Assembly (NCBI GenBank): GCA_000733355.1
Contig: JNVV01000003.1
Coordinates: forward strand, 2,238,568 to 2,302,567
Source: Falciphora oryzae
Lineage: Eukaryota; Ascomycota; Sordariomycetes; Magnaporthales; Magnaporthaceae
Length of the DNA stretch: 64,000 nucleotides
Direction of reading: 5' to 3'
Position 1 is the first letter of the stretch. Every line of letters begins with the position of its first letter. A model generated the notes under the pieces. It was not told the DNA's origin, did no database searches, and saw only the letters and a program-made list of their open reading frames with translations. The translations under genes were made by a program, and so were the position numbers. This document shows positions 1 through 10,975 of this stretch, piece by piece.

Positions 1-453
1 CCACAACCTTTGCACACCATGGCTGCCTGCTTTTTTTTTTTTTTTTTTTTGCCCCTGCAGTTCTTTGCCCGCCTGGGATGTTGGCTACGGCCACGTCCCA
101 AGCGGCTGGGCCGCCGCCTTGTCGGTGGGAAAGGGTAGTAGCGGTGGTTAGTAGAAGAAGCGACGTCCCTCCCTCCACACACACACACACACGGTCTTGT
201 GTAGTCATCTCGGACGCTTTCTGTTCAGGACCCTTTCGTTTCTTCTGTCACAACTTGTTGCACCCTGGGGAGTGATCCCTCAACACCACTGCCTTGACCA
301 CCCGTGAGCTACTGGGAGGACTAGCTTCGGATCCTGTCCCCTACCCCTGGCTAGCAACTCGAGCCGAGGGTTTTTTTTTCATCGATCAGTAATCCTCAGA
401 GACACGGCGCTTGGCCGACACGATGTCGGAGTAAGAAAATACAGCCTCTGAAA
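1..453. other. Upstream non-coding stretch
   Basis: No gene is supported here. The stretch holds a run of 20 T (31-50), a short CA microsatellite (about 174-192), and presumably the promoter and leader of the methyltransferase that starts at 454. Short ORFs on both strands look like chance. Confidence 0.6.
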
Positions 454-2171
454 ATGCACGAGTATGGAGCAAGAGACGTTCCTTTGGCTTATCAAAAACC
501 CCCCCCGCCCAGCGACGCCCAAACCGAAGATCTCGACCCCTACTACCAGCAGACCGTCGACCTCGGCGGCCGAGAATACCAGAGATACGCGATAGAAAAC
601 GGCGCTTACTTTGTGCCCGTCGACGAGGTAGAGTTGCACTTGGTCTTGGTTGGTTTGGGCAGTTTGAGCACAAAAAAAGGGGGGAAGGGGCTAAAAATCA
701 AACCTCCGATGGCCGACGGCCTTTTTCTTTTTCTTTTCCAGGACGAGGAGGAGCGGCTCCGGCTCATGCACGACGTCTTCCAAGTTCTCTTCGACGGCGC
801 CCTGATCTTCCCTCCGATCCGAGACCCGCGGCGGATCCTCGACTGCGGCTTCGGCACGGCCTCGTGGGCCGTCGACGTGGCCCAGGCCTACCCCGACTGC
901 GTGGTAGGTGTGTTTGATTTTGTTGGATGACGAGCTCGGCTGCGATTCTCGAACCAGCCGCTCTAACTCAGCGACTCGGGCTCTGCAGGTGAACGGAGTG
1001 GACATCAGCCCGCTGATGGCGCCCGAGGAGCCGCCCGAGAACGTCGTGCTCGACGTCGACGACCTGAACCGCGCGTGAGAACACCATCATCCTCGCGAGA
1101 TGCGGGATGGGCTGCTGACCGTCTCACCACCGGCTAGAGGCCTCTCGTTCGAGCACAACACGTTCGACGTCGTGCACAGCCGCATGGTGGCCGGCGGGAT
1201 CCACGCCGGCCGGTGGCCGCGGTACCTGCGCGACATCCGCCACGTCCTGCAGCCGGGCGGGTGGTGCCAGATGGTCGAGATCTACTTTAACGCGCAGAGC
1301 GACAATGGCACGCTGACGGAGAGTATGTTTTTTTTTTTGTGTTCCCCTGCCGTCTTAAAACCTACGCGTCTGCCCGACGACGGCCCAAGATAACTAAGCC
1401 CTTCCGCTGGAAACCACAGACCACGCCCTCTGCCAGTGGTCCTCTAGATACCTCCAGAGCATGACGCCGTACAAGGACCCCAGGAGCCCCCTGAACCTCG
1501 CGAACCTGATGGCCGAGGCCGGCTTCGCCGACGTCCGGACCACCGTCTACAGGTTGCCCATGAGCGCATGGTCTTCTGGTTCGACATTACGCACTCCCTT
1601 TTTTTTTTTTTTTTTGCACGTGGAGCAAAAGTGCTTTGACTGACTGGGTTTGGGAACACTTTCGCAGACCCTAGGGAATATGCCATCGGAGCAGCTAACC
1701 GGGAGAACATCCGCCGTCTCTTGGTCTCCCATGCCATGTACCCATTCACCACCAGACTCGGGTGAGTGGGAAAGATGGGGGCCTCTGAACTATTACAGGG
1801 GGAGCTGATTGGCTGACTGCTCTTTGCTTTTCGAAGCATGTCCGTGACAGAAGTCCAGCTGCTTGTGGCGCGGGCTCGACATGAGGCAGACAACCCGGGC
1901 TTCAAGGTACATGATCTCTTCCCTTTTGGACAGAGTGATAAAAGCATTGCTGAAGTTCAGCACAAGTCGGGTGTCGGGTATTCATCCATGCTAACGTGGC
2001 CCTTCACCTCGCCCAAAATCCTGATATGATAGGCATATTTCCCTGTGTACGTGCAAGCGGTCTCGTCCCGATATTGCGGAATACACCTAGTCTGCCGACA
2101 CTAACAACCATCTTTGCGACCCGTTTAGATACGTCTGTTACGGCCGAAAGCCTCGTCGAACCGCTGGCTGA
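454..2171 (+). CDS. SAM-dependent methyltransferase, LaeA/UMTA-like
   Basis: Class I methyltransferase of the fungal LaeA/UMTA type; the substrate cannot be predicted. Eight exons fit in phase: 454-627, 742-903, 989-1074, 1138-1322, 1420-1578, 1668-1761, 1837-1977 and 2129-2171, giving 347 aa. SAM motif I is ILDCGFGTASWAVDVAQ (variant of the usual LDxGTGTGxW), followed by NGVDISP (acidic end of strand 2). FDVVHSRMVAGGI and the post-motif HVLQPGGWCQMVE are typical of the family. The protein ends near YVCYGRKP, matching the family's usual Y-x-V-Y-G-x-K-P tail. The last intron is the least certain: the obvious donor at 1907 puts the tail out of frame, while a donor at 1978 (GTATTC), with branch site CTAAC near 2101, keeps it. 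It converges on the AIM41-like gene. Family seen with good confidence; function inferred. Confidence 0.85.
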
Positions 2172-2703
2172 TGGACATGTGAACTTGTTGGCAACGCCGA
2201 CAAGGATAAAACAAGAAGACGACGGCCTGACATAAGCCCGCTGGCTCATGGATGGGAGCACAGCATTTGCTGACTGAGATGCTCCCTCCTGAGCCTGCGA
2301 GTCAGCTTGCCAAGAACTCTTGTCCAGCACAGGCCTGCCTCTCGGAGGGTAGAGCAAGGTGATAGGATCCAGACTACCGCGGCGTCCGCTCGCTACGGAG
2401 GCAGCTTTCTAGAGCTATGTCGAGCAAACCACCCGTGAATAGATTCGGGGCAGAAATAGCAGGGCCACACCCATGTGTGGAGCCGGGGAACACCAGCACT
2501 TCCAAGGGGGAGGGAAAGCCGCGGCATTCAGGGGGGCTTTCGGGGCATTTGGTTCCGGGCTTGCCTGTGGAATTATAGAGCCGGGTGGTCTGAGGGAGAG
2601 ATATGTACATACAATACAAATATGATACAGGTTCGGTTCTGTAGCTGGACCGAAAAGTCCCGGCTTCCAAGAAGAGACAGCATACTCCACGTCGTTCTGC
2701 CGC
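2172..2703. other. Convergent intergenic region
   Basis: About 530 bp between two convergent genes, presumably holding both 3' UTRs. I see no further ORF with family features, no tRNA and no repeat. Confidence 0.5.
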
Positions 2704-3399
2704 TCACTCGGTAGCCCGCGATCCCAGCTCCTTCTCGACGAGCCCAAACAGGTCCTTCTTGTCAAAGTCCTTGCCGGCCAGGGCGCCGCCCGGCTTCATC
2801 AGCTGCCCCATCAGCAGGGACGTGTTCTTCCTGAGCGACTTGCGGACGGCCCAGTCCGACACGGCGGGGTCGAGGCCGGCGCACACGTCGGCCACGACCT
2901 TGGCCACCTGCTCCGGGCTCAGGGTCTCGACGCCGCTCTGGGCCGCGTACTCGTCCAGGACCGCGACCTGGGCCTCCTCCTTCTCGGCCAGGTCGGCGCG
3001 GCCGGCGGCGCGGAACCCGGCGGCGGCCTCGCGCTGGGCCGCGGCCGTCTTGCGCAGCAGCGCGACGAGGGCGGCGTCGGTCCTGACGGGGCTGCTTGTC
3101 TTGCTCGCGTTGAGCGTCGTCGAGATGACGGACCGCAGCACCGCCAGCCGCGGCGCGTCCTTGGCCCGCATCGCCGCCTTGAGGTCGCCCTTGAGCTTGG
3201 CCAGGAGCGGCGGCGGCGGCACCTCGGCGTCGTCTGAGGCGGCGGAGGAGGAGTAGGTCCGACTCGACGACCGGGGCGGGGCGGCGGCGGCGGCAAAAAG
3301 GACGGGGCGGGACGAGGCGGGGAGCGGGCTCGGCCGAGTCGGGAGCTGGCGCCAGGCGCAGCGCAGCGCCGCTGACGGCAGGCGGGAGACTGTTGGCAT
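2704..3399 (-). CDS. AIM41: AIM41-like mitochondrial GatB/YqeY-domain protein
   Basis: Intronless, 231 aa. The first about 60 residues are rich in Arg, Ser, Ala and Pro and lack acids (MPTVSRLPSAALRCAWRQL), as in a mitochondrial presequence. The rest is a GatB/YqeY domain: LKGDLKAAMRAKDAPRLAVL, then AALVALLRKTAAAQREAAAGF, AEKEEAQVAVLDEYA and PEQVAKVVADVCAGL, then LMKPGGALAGKDFDKKDLFGLV near the end. This matches fungal altered inheritance of mitochondria protein 41, whose molecular role is poorly known; the domain resembles the tRNA-binding tail of GatB. The start at 3399 was chosen because the presequence begins there; the frame stays open upstream to 3573, but that extension has no family features. 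Its 3' end faces the methyltransferase. Confidence 0.85.
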   Translation of the reverse strand: MPTVSRLPSAALRCAWRQLPTRPSPLPASSRPVLFAAAAAPPRSSSRTYSSSAASDDAEVPPPPLLAKLKGDLKAAMRAKDAPRLAVLRSVISTTLNASKTSSPVRTDAALVALLRKTAAAQREAAAGFRAAGRADLAEKEEAQVAVLDEYAAQSGVETLSPEQVAKVVADVCAGLDPAVSDWAVRKSLRKNTSLLMGQLMKPGGALAGKDFDKKDLFGLVEKELGSRATE

Positions 3400-4865
3400 T
3401 GTGGCTTGACTCGTGCGGTCCCTCTTTCGTGCTGCCCTTGCGGTGCTTGAACCAAGGTTCGGTATGTAGCGAGCGTGTTTCGTTTCGAGCAAGTCTATCG
3501 GATCTGTTCGAGCTCGCTCCAGGCCGAGTTTATTTTCTGCAAAGGAAAAAGCTGTCGAAATCCTTCCATGCATGCGCCTTCGTCAATGCCCCGCATGAAC
3601 GAACGAATTGGCCAGTTATCGTCAGTCTCCACAGAGCTACTTCTGGACTCAAGCTTGGCACGGCAGTCTGGGGCGATCATCCCCCACTCTCCCAGTCAGA
3701 TGCTTGAATCTTCCGTGAGACTCGTAGGTGTTTGAACTTTTTTTTTTTTTTTTTTTTTTTTTCGTGCTAGGGTGATAGCCGAGAATGGAAAAATAGAAAA
3801 GCCTTGTGGCAGTTTGACGATGGGAGCTAATAGTTCGCATGGAGAATATCTTTTGCGGCGGCCGATATAGCGCATTGCGTCTGGTACCCTCATCAGAAGC
3901 CCCAAGCCCACAGAGCACATGCTTTCTTCGATCACAAGAAATACCTGTCCCACTGCATATGGCGTCGAGCGTGCGTGTGTCGATCAGCGAAGGCCCGGGT
4001 TTTACAATGGGCAGAGGGATTATGCACTGCAGCACAAGGGTCGACCTGATCTAACTCGTCTCCTTGGCAAGTGCCTGACTATGGCGCCATACTACCCGCG
4101 CCGAGGAGCATCTATTGTTTGATGCCAGGCTTTCAAGAGCCGCTGGCATCGGCCCGAGGGCTCGTATAAGCGAGCCGCCGTCGCGTTTGGACGACCCTAG
4201 ACACGCAAATAGGGGCTGTAGCCAGACAGCCCCATCGATAATTCAGCGCCGGTGGGTTTCCGTGCTGTGGCTGCCGCGCGGCTTCAATCGGCCAGCCTGA
4301 ACCGGCGATAAGCCCATGGTCTGATACGTCAAGGTTTGCGGGCGCGCGACTGGGGGCGTCGCCCGGCGCAAACCTTGGCCTGCCGCCACAAGGGCGCCGC
4401 AACAACGCCCATCCTTGCCGGCGTAGTTGATCTCGATGCCCGAGGGTTGCACCGTGTATCCATTTGCGTTTCGGGCCAGCCTCTCTTGACTCTGCGGGCA
4501 AGACGTTCCCTTCTCCTCTCGCCTTTTGCGAAGAGTATATAGCTCGGTCGGCACGCCGCATGCCAAGCTGTCACAGGTGGCGGGGTTAGGACTTTGGGCA
4601 ATCCCAAACACCGCCTGATCTGCCCAACCGCCCATTCTCGTCTCTCCATCACCGACTGCCAAGCTAAATGGGGTGCCTACCTCTACCAGCTTCTTTTTCT
4701 TTGTCGTCCCAAGCATCGGGCAGCCACCCTACCGAATAAGAGCCCGCCACGAGTGCTGTCGGATTGGCCGTTCCATCCCAGCAGACGGCTTCGACCTGAT
4801 CCGACCTTCGTTTCTTCCTCGGCCCCGGTGGCATCTACTACATCCGCCAGCAAACGGGGACCACC
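3400..4865. other. Non-coding stretch with poly-T tract
   Basis: Roughly 1.5 kb with no gene I can support. It holds a run of 25 T (3738-3762). Overlapping ORFs on both strands are short and without recognisable motifs. Confidence 0.5.
3738..3762. repeat. Poly-T homopolymer
   Basis: Twenty-five T, in the promoter-side non-coding DNA upstream of the AIM41-like gene. Confidence 0.9.
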
Positions 4866-5447
4866 ATGGCCGCACAGACAGCAGCGGCCGAGGGCAAGGG
4901 TGAGCTCCAGGCCAGCAGGCTCGGTCGGTGTCTCTCGCCGCCCGAGCCCGAGATTCAGCGAGGCCGGAGGCGGGCCCGCAGCCCCCTGCGCCTGTCGGTG
5001 GGCGGCCATGCGGTGCACCAGCCGTCCCGCGAGTCGAGCACCCTGCGCGGGCGCTGCCGCCACCGATCGACCTCGCTCCTGGGCGGCATCGCCCCGCGCA
5101 ACCCGTCGGCCACCGCCGCGGCGCTGTCGTCGGAGCGGTCGTCCTCGCGGCCGCCCACGCAGCGGCAGCTCCTCCGCGTGGTGCGCGCCCCGCCGCCGCC
5201 GCTGCCGCCAATGCACCACCACAGGAGGCACCGGAGCCAGTGCCCCTCGCGGTCGCGGTCCGCCGACGGGCGCGACAAGACGCCTCACCGGCGGAGGCAG
5301 CGCACGCGGAGCAGGGGCCGCGTTCACCGGCTGGAGGGGTCGTTCGGGGCGCTCGACCTCACACCGTCGCCTCTGCAGTTCGAGATGGTCGTCCTGGTGG
5401 TCGACCAGAAGTTAGATACGAGCCCCGGCAACAGCGGGCCGGACTGA
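4866..5447 (+). CDS. Hypothetical Arg/Ser/Pro-rich protein (doubtful)
   Basis: A 193-aa ORF with a favourable start context (CCACCATGGCC). The product is strongly basic and low in complexity: it contains RRRARSPLRL, RSRSADGRDKTPHRRRQRTR and a poly-Pro patch (APPPPLPPMHHHRRHR), ending in a more ordinary segment (LDLTPSPLQFEMVVLVVDQK). I recognise no domain. Comparable open frames run on the opposite strand over the same GC-rich DNA, so the openness may be a composition effect. It lies alone between two non-coding stretches. The start context and the hydrophobic tail are the only points in its favour. Confidence 0.35.
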   Translation: MAAQTAAAEGKGELQASRLGRCLSPPEPEIQRGRRRARSPLRLSVGGHAVHQPSRESSTLRGRCRHRSTSLLGGIAPRNPSATAAALSSERSSSRPPTQRQLLRVVRAPPPPLPPMHHHRRHRSQCPSRSRSADGRDKTPHRRRQRTRSRGRVHRLEGSFGALDLTPSPLQFEMVVLVVDQKLDTSPGNSGPD

Positions 5448-7331
5448 CAGAGTGCCCCTTTGTGGACGGCGCTTGATGACGCTAGCGAGGAACGAGATGG
5501 GGCAATAGCACAGAGGTGTAAGAAGCGAAGTCATCTGGCGCAACCGGAGCACGTGGCCATCCTGGCCCTGGGGACACCAATGTTTACTGCGTTATCTCAT
5601 CTCGATGATTTGCTGTCGACTCGCCTACGGTTCCACCAGCCTCCCCCACCTCCCCCAGAGTGTATCCGCACCAGCGACGAGTGTGGATCAGACGGCTTCA
5701 CGATATATGCCGCATACAAGGGGGCCTTTCTTCCCGAAAGTGTGTTGTTCTTTGACCAATTCTGGTCCTGGGAAGACGAGGGCCACGAGCCTGGCCGTTG
5801 TTAGGTAGATGCACTCTACAAAATGTACAGAGCTATTACTGGATTTGGCGGTGCGCAGACGGTCTGCGCCTGGCCTACGCTGCCCACATCTTGGGGCAAG
5901 GCTAAAGACGTGGAGGGCATGGGGGTTAGTTCGATGGAGTCCGACGTCATCGGGATTGGGCCCGTTCATATCTGCGAGGTCCGCAAGGGCAGTTGGGTCA
6001 AGTGACTAGGAAAAAAAAAAAAAGTTGCTGCCAAGGCGTGCGACGACGGGCATCTTGTAAAGCGAAACAACGGGACAATGGCACCAACCCCCACTCTTGG
6101 CTGTGTGCTCTAAATTTCCCGAAGAGTACCTTTATGCTGAAGACTGAGTTTTCCGCAGGCATGTGAATGAATGAACGGGCACCTTGGCACCCAGCAGGCA
6201 GATAAGAAAGAAGAAAGGACCTAGAGGGGAGGAGGGAATATGGCACGTGGTCGCCAGATGCCGTTGGGTGGCAGTGAACAAAAAGTGAGGCACTTTCTAG
6301 AGTCGCCCGCGGTTTCTGCAAGATTGGACCGTTTCGTCTCCACGGCGTCACCTGATAAGCCGCATGCGGCTGACGATCGAGCATCAATCTGGATGTCGAA
6401 TGGATGGTTGGCTGGGCTGTGCTTCACCGCGGGGAGGAGGGCCGCCAAGAAGGCGGACGAGGGTGTTGCTGCACGGATCACACTCCCCACCTTGTTAGAC
6501 TGTTCATATTCTACTTGCCTGCTTGCCTGTGCTGCGTGCATGCCTGCCGCCGCCCGCTTCGGGCTGCCTCCCCCGCTTACCTGAGTCCATCCCATTTCTC
6601 CGGCTGCAGCAGGCGTGCAGAGCGTCTGGTCTAGTGCCGACGGGGCTCCATGCAGTCTCTGCGTGATCTCGTGCCCCAGCAGCGCCTGCCCATCGCGGAC
6701 GAGGGCCGCGCCTGATAAAGCTTCATCGCCGGGCCTCTGATGGCCGCCAGCCCAGGAAGGGCCCACCAGGATCCCCAGACAAGCACACCACCGCTGCGTC
6801 AGATCGCCTCCACCTTCCGCGTCGCTTTCCGCGCCTTTTGCACTTTTGATTCCCACCCCAGACAAATATCCCGCCCTTCACTTCACCGCGCCTGCATTTC
6901 CTGCTCGTTTGGACCTGCAGGCAGTAGGTCGCGGCAGTGAAGGTCGACCCCGGCCCGCAAATCCCACGGGCGCAGCGCAATCAACGCGCGCAGACCAAGG
7001 CGAACTAGGTCGGCCTCCCGTCATCGCCGCCGCCGCCGCCTTTGTCGTTTCGTCCTCGTCCCCCGCCACTGCGCAACTGCCCACCAAACAAATCTCCCTC
7101 GGTCGCCTGGACATGGGCATCCACAACTAACACTACTGACCCCTCCAAACAACCACCACCTTTGAACCACCGCGCCCTCCCACGAACCACGTCCAAACTC
7201 CCTCGATGACCACCGTGTCCGCGTCGATCCTCCCTCCTTCCTCGGTCATGCTGCCCCCAGCACCGTCTTCCTGATCTCTGGTTCTCTGCACGTCACCGCC
7301 AGCTCTCGGCTCTCCGGGAATTGCCGGCACG
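5448..7331. other. Non-coding stretch; probable SNF2 gene promoter and leader
   Basis: About 1.9 kb without a supported gene. The final 200 bp before 7332 are pyrimidine-rich, as is common just upstream of filamentous fungal genes, and probably include the leader of the SNF2-family gene. Confidence 0.5.
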
Positions 7332-10300
7332 ATGGCTTCAAACGGTACCTCCCCTCCGCTCTATCCACTTTCGCTCTCTCCTGCACCCTCCCCTCGCAAG
7401 CGCGCCCGGTCGGAGGGTGGCCTCTCAGACCTCTTCTCCGCCACGCCCGTCTCGAGCCCGAGGAGCCTCGACGCTAGCTGCTATGCTCACACACTCGACT
7501 TTCCGAAACAAGGCCGACCAACCGCCAGCCATGTGCAGCCTCACCTCGCCCAGCCCAGCAACATGCACATCCAACCGCCCCGCGGTGCCCAGCCCGCATG
7601 GGACCCCAGGCTCTTGCTGAACCCCAGGGCAGCCTCGTTACCTATCAATCCCGCCGCCCACCGACAGGCCGCTGCGTCCCCGAGAAGGGCTGGCGCCCCC
7701 GCCGGCCCTGCAGTCAACCAGATCTTCCAGTTCTTCAGCCCTGGCCCTGCCTTGGACTTGGCCGAAGCCGAGGAGCAGCCCAGTGCCTCCCCGCACCGCC
7801 TCGAGCAGCCACCGGCCGCCAACGGCGTCGGTGCCATGATTGAGCGCATCAATAATGTAGAGAGTCGGGCTGTCGTTCCAGAGCCCAAGCGGCGCAAACT
7901 GGAACCGAGCCCTCAGCCGGTGGCTACCTCCAGCCGTGGCAGCAGCGGGATGCTGGGTGGATACATCAAGGACCAAAAGACTGAAGGCGTTGACGGTGGC
8001 AGCGCTGTGAAGACGCCCCAAACTGTAGACCTGACCGAACGTGAGTTGCTTTCCCCGCCCCACCCTTGGATGAGTTTCTGCTGTCCAGCCGCCGTCCTCC
8101 TGATGATGTTGGCATGGTACTTACATCCTCTGCTAAAGACATTGACGGCGACGTGGTCGTGCTCGATCCCCGGCTCCAGGAAGTCTGCTATGGGACGCTA
8201 GAAACAGCCCACGTCAATTGCCACAGCGTCCCTGCCCCTCGGCCTGGAGGCCTTAATCTTGCCTCCGCTGGGTACTGGCCGCCCATCAAGGCGATTCTCA
8301 GGCGCAAGGTTAACGACCCCACGACCACCGTCCAAGTCTACGACCACACGCGAGAAGTTTTCGGGACTGTCGACCAGAAAATCTCGGCAGCGCTTGCCAG
8401 GCTGTTGGATGCCCCAACGGTGCAGCTGCGGACCGAGTCCCGCATCCCGTCGCGCAAGAGGCAGCCGGATGAGGTTATCGGCCAACCCATCTCACGTACC
8501 TACAGAATGGAGATCACTCTCTTTGGCCGGCGCGCACTCGCAGAAGGAGTGGGCAAGGTCCTCAAGGAGAACAAACTGCGGCTTATAAACCCAACCATGG
8601 TTCCCCGCGGAATCCCCGTCCTCAACCCCCATGCCAACGACCCCACTCCGACCGCCGCGCCGAAGCCCGTAGTCTCCCAGACCACGTACACGACGTCAGT
8701 GTCCATGCAGAGGACCTTGGAGGAGGTCCGGAACGACGCCATGAGCGTTTTCGACACTTTGTCCAAATCCCAGGAGCTCCCCGAAATGGAGCCCGGACCG
8801 CTTATCCTGACGGAGCTGTTGCCCCATCAGAAGCAGGGCCTCTTCTTCATGACTGCCCGAGAGAACCCGGACGGGAGCGCAGCGCAGAGCAAGCACATTG
8901 GTTCTCTGTGGCAGAAGAGGCAAGTCCACGGAGGCCATGTCGAGTACCTCAACCTTGTCACACAACATTCCGAGCCCTCTCGCCCCAAGGAGACCCTCGG
9001 CGGGATTCTTGCAGACATGATGGGCCTCGGCAAGACGCTCTCCATCCTATCGCTGATAGCATCGTCGTTGGATAAGGCGCAGGAATGGGCGGGCAAGGAG
9101 CCAGAGCAACCCCTAGCCCACAAGAACAAGAAGCCCTCGTCCACCAGGTTCAGCGCTCCTTTGCCGGAGCCACTGGGGCTGACTCGGTTGTCGAGGAACG
9201 CCAAGACCACATTGCTGGTGTGCCCGCTCAGCACCATAACAAACTGGGAAGAGCAGATAAAGCAGCACGTCAAGCCGGCGGGGCTCAGCTATTACATCTA
9301 TCACGGGCAGAACCGCATCACTGAGCCTGATCAGCTTGCCAATTTCGACCTCGTCCTCACAACGTACGGGTCTGTCTCGAGCGAGCTGACATCCAGGAAC
9401 AAACGCAAGGCCAAGCAGTTCCCCCTCGAGGAGATTGGCTGGTTCCGCATCGTTCTAGACGAAGCCCACATGATCCGAGAGCAGGGGACGTTGCAGTTCA
9501 AGGCGGCTTGTCGTTTGCAGGCCAGCCGGAGGTGGGCCGTGACCGGAACCCCTGTCCAGAACCGCCTCGACGACCTGGCGGCCTTGCTCGCTTTTCTCCG
9601 CCTGAAGCCGTTTGACGACCGCGGCCGCTTCAACCAACACATCGTCATGCCCTTCAAGATGGCCGACCCCGAGATCATCCCCAAACTCCGGCTACTGGTG
9701 GACACCATCACGCTCCGACGCCTGAAGGACAAGATTCACCTGCCGTCGCGGACTGACCAGGTGATCAAATTGGGCTTCTCTCCCGACGAACAGCGTCTCT
9801 ATGACATGTTTGCCAAGAACGCCAAGGACCGCGTCCAAGCCCTCACGGGCAGCAGGGAGCGGATCCTGGGCGGAAAGACGTACATACACATCCTGCAATC
9901 GATCCTGCGACTTCGACTTATCTGTGCTCACGGCGCCGACCTTCTCGGTGACGAGGACCTCAAGGCGGTCCAGGGCATGACCCAGGAGTCTGCCATCGAC
10001 CTCGACAGCGATGAGGAATCGGACAAGCCTGTGCTCTCAGCAGTCAAGGCCCACTCCATGTTTCATCTGATGAAGCAGACCAACAGCGAAAACTGCGTTA
10101 TGTGCCAGAGAAAGCCCGGGTCCAACGATGGCGCCGATATGGAGTCTGAGCGCCAGGAAGACGTCATCGGCTTCATGACGCCCTGTTTCCACATCTACTG
10201 TCCGAAGTGCATCAAGCAGTGGCGCAGCGAGGAGCACGGCTTGTCGCACAATAGCAACAAGATGGGCACCTGCCCCATCTGCCACGATCAGGTCAAATTT

Positions 10301-10975
10301 GCTACTACGGAGCTGCGCCGTGCACACATCGAGGCACAGGATGAAGATACCTTCCGCTCAAACGCTGTCGCTATGCACCGCGGCCGGGGTGGCGCCAAGA
10401 AGTTTGAGAACTATAGTGGTCCGCACACAAAGACGATCGCTTTGGTCGATGAGCTTCTCAACACCCGCAAGGAGAGTGAGCCGATGCCGGACGAGCCCCC
10501 CATCAAGTCGGTCGTCTTCTCTGGCTGGACGTCGCACCTGGACCTAATCGAGATCGCACTGAACGCTGCGGGCATCAAGCACACGCGATTGGACGGCAAG
10601 ATGTCCCGCACACAACGCACGCAGTCCATGGACGTCTTCCGCGACGATCCCTCGGTGGAAGTCATCCTGGTTTCTATCACCGCGGGTGGACTAGGCCTAA
10701 ACCTAACGGCGGGCAGCCGGGTCTTCGTCATGGAGCCCCAATACAACCCGGCGGCCGAGGCCCAGGCCGTCGACCGGGTGCACCGCCTGGGCCAGAAGCG
10801 GGCGGTGAAGACCGTGCGCTATATAATGAAAGACAGCTTCGAAGAGCAGATGGTCGCGCTGCAGGAGAAGAAGATCAAGCTCGCGAACCTATCCATGGAC
10901 CGCGATGTCACCACCCTAGACAAGCGCGAGGCAGCGAGGCAGCGTCTCATGGATCTCAAGGATCTCTTCAAATAA
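7332..10975 (+). CDS. SNF2-family DNA-dependent ATPase with RING finger, RAD5/HLTF-like
   Basis: Two exons, 7332-8040 and 8139-10975, give 1181 aa. The N-terminal about 230 residues are disordered and Pro/Ser-rich. Residues about 240-350 resemble a diverged HIRAN domain (CYGTLETAHV, LRRKVNDPTTTVQVYD, VFGTVDQKI). The SNF2 ATPase core follows: Walker A MGLGKT (K535), DEAH box (677-680), motif III as WAVTGTPVQNRLDDL. A C3HC4 RING finger (about 889-951, from CVMC to CPIC) precedes the C-terminal helicase half, with SITAGGLGLNL and VDRVHRLGQ. The order HIRAN-like, SNF2, RING, helicase C is that of Rad5 and HLTF, which remodel stalled forks and act as PCNA ubiquitin ligases. Whether this is the Rad5 orthologue or one of the fungal paralogues cannot be settled by eye. 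It probably acts in the nucleus. Confidence 0.93.
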
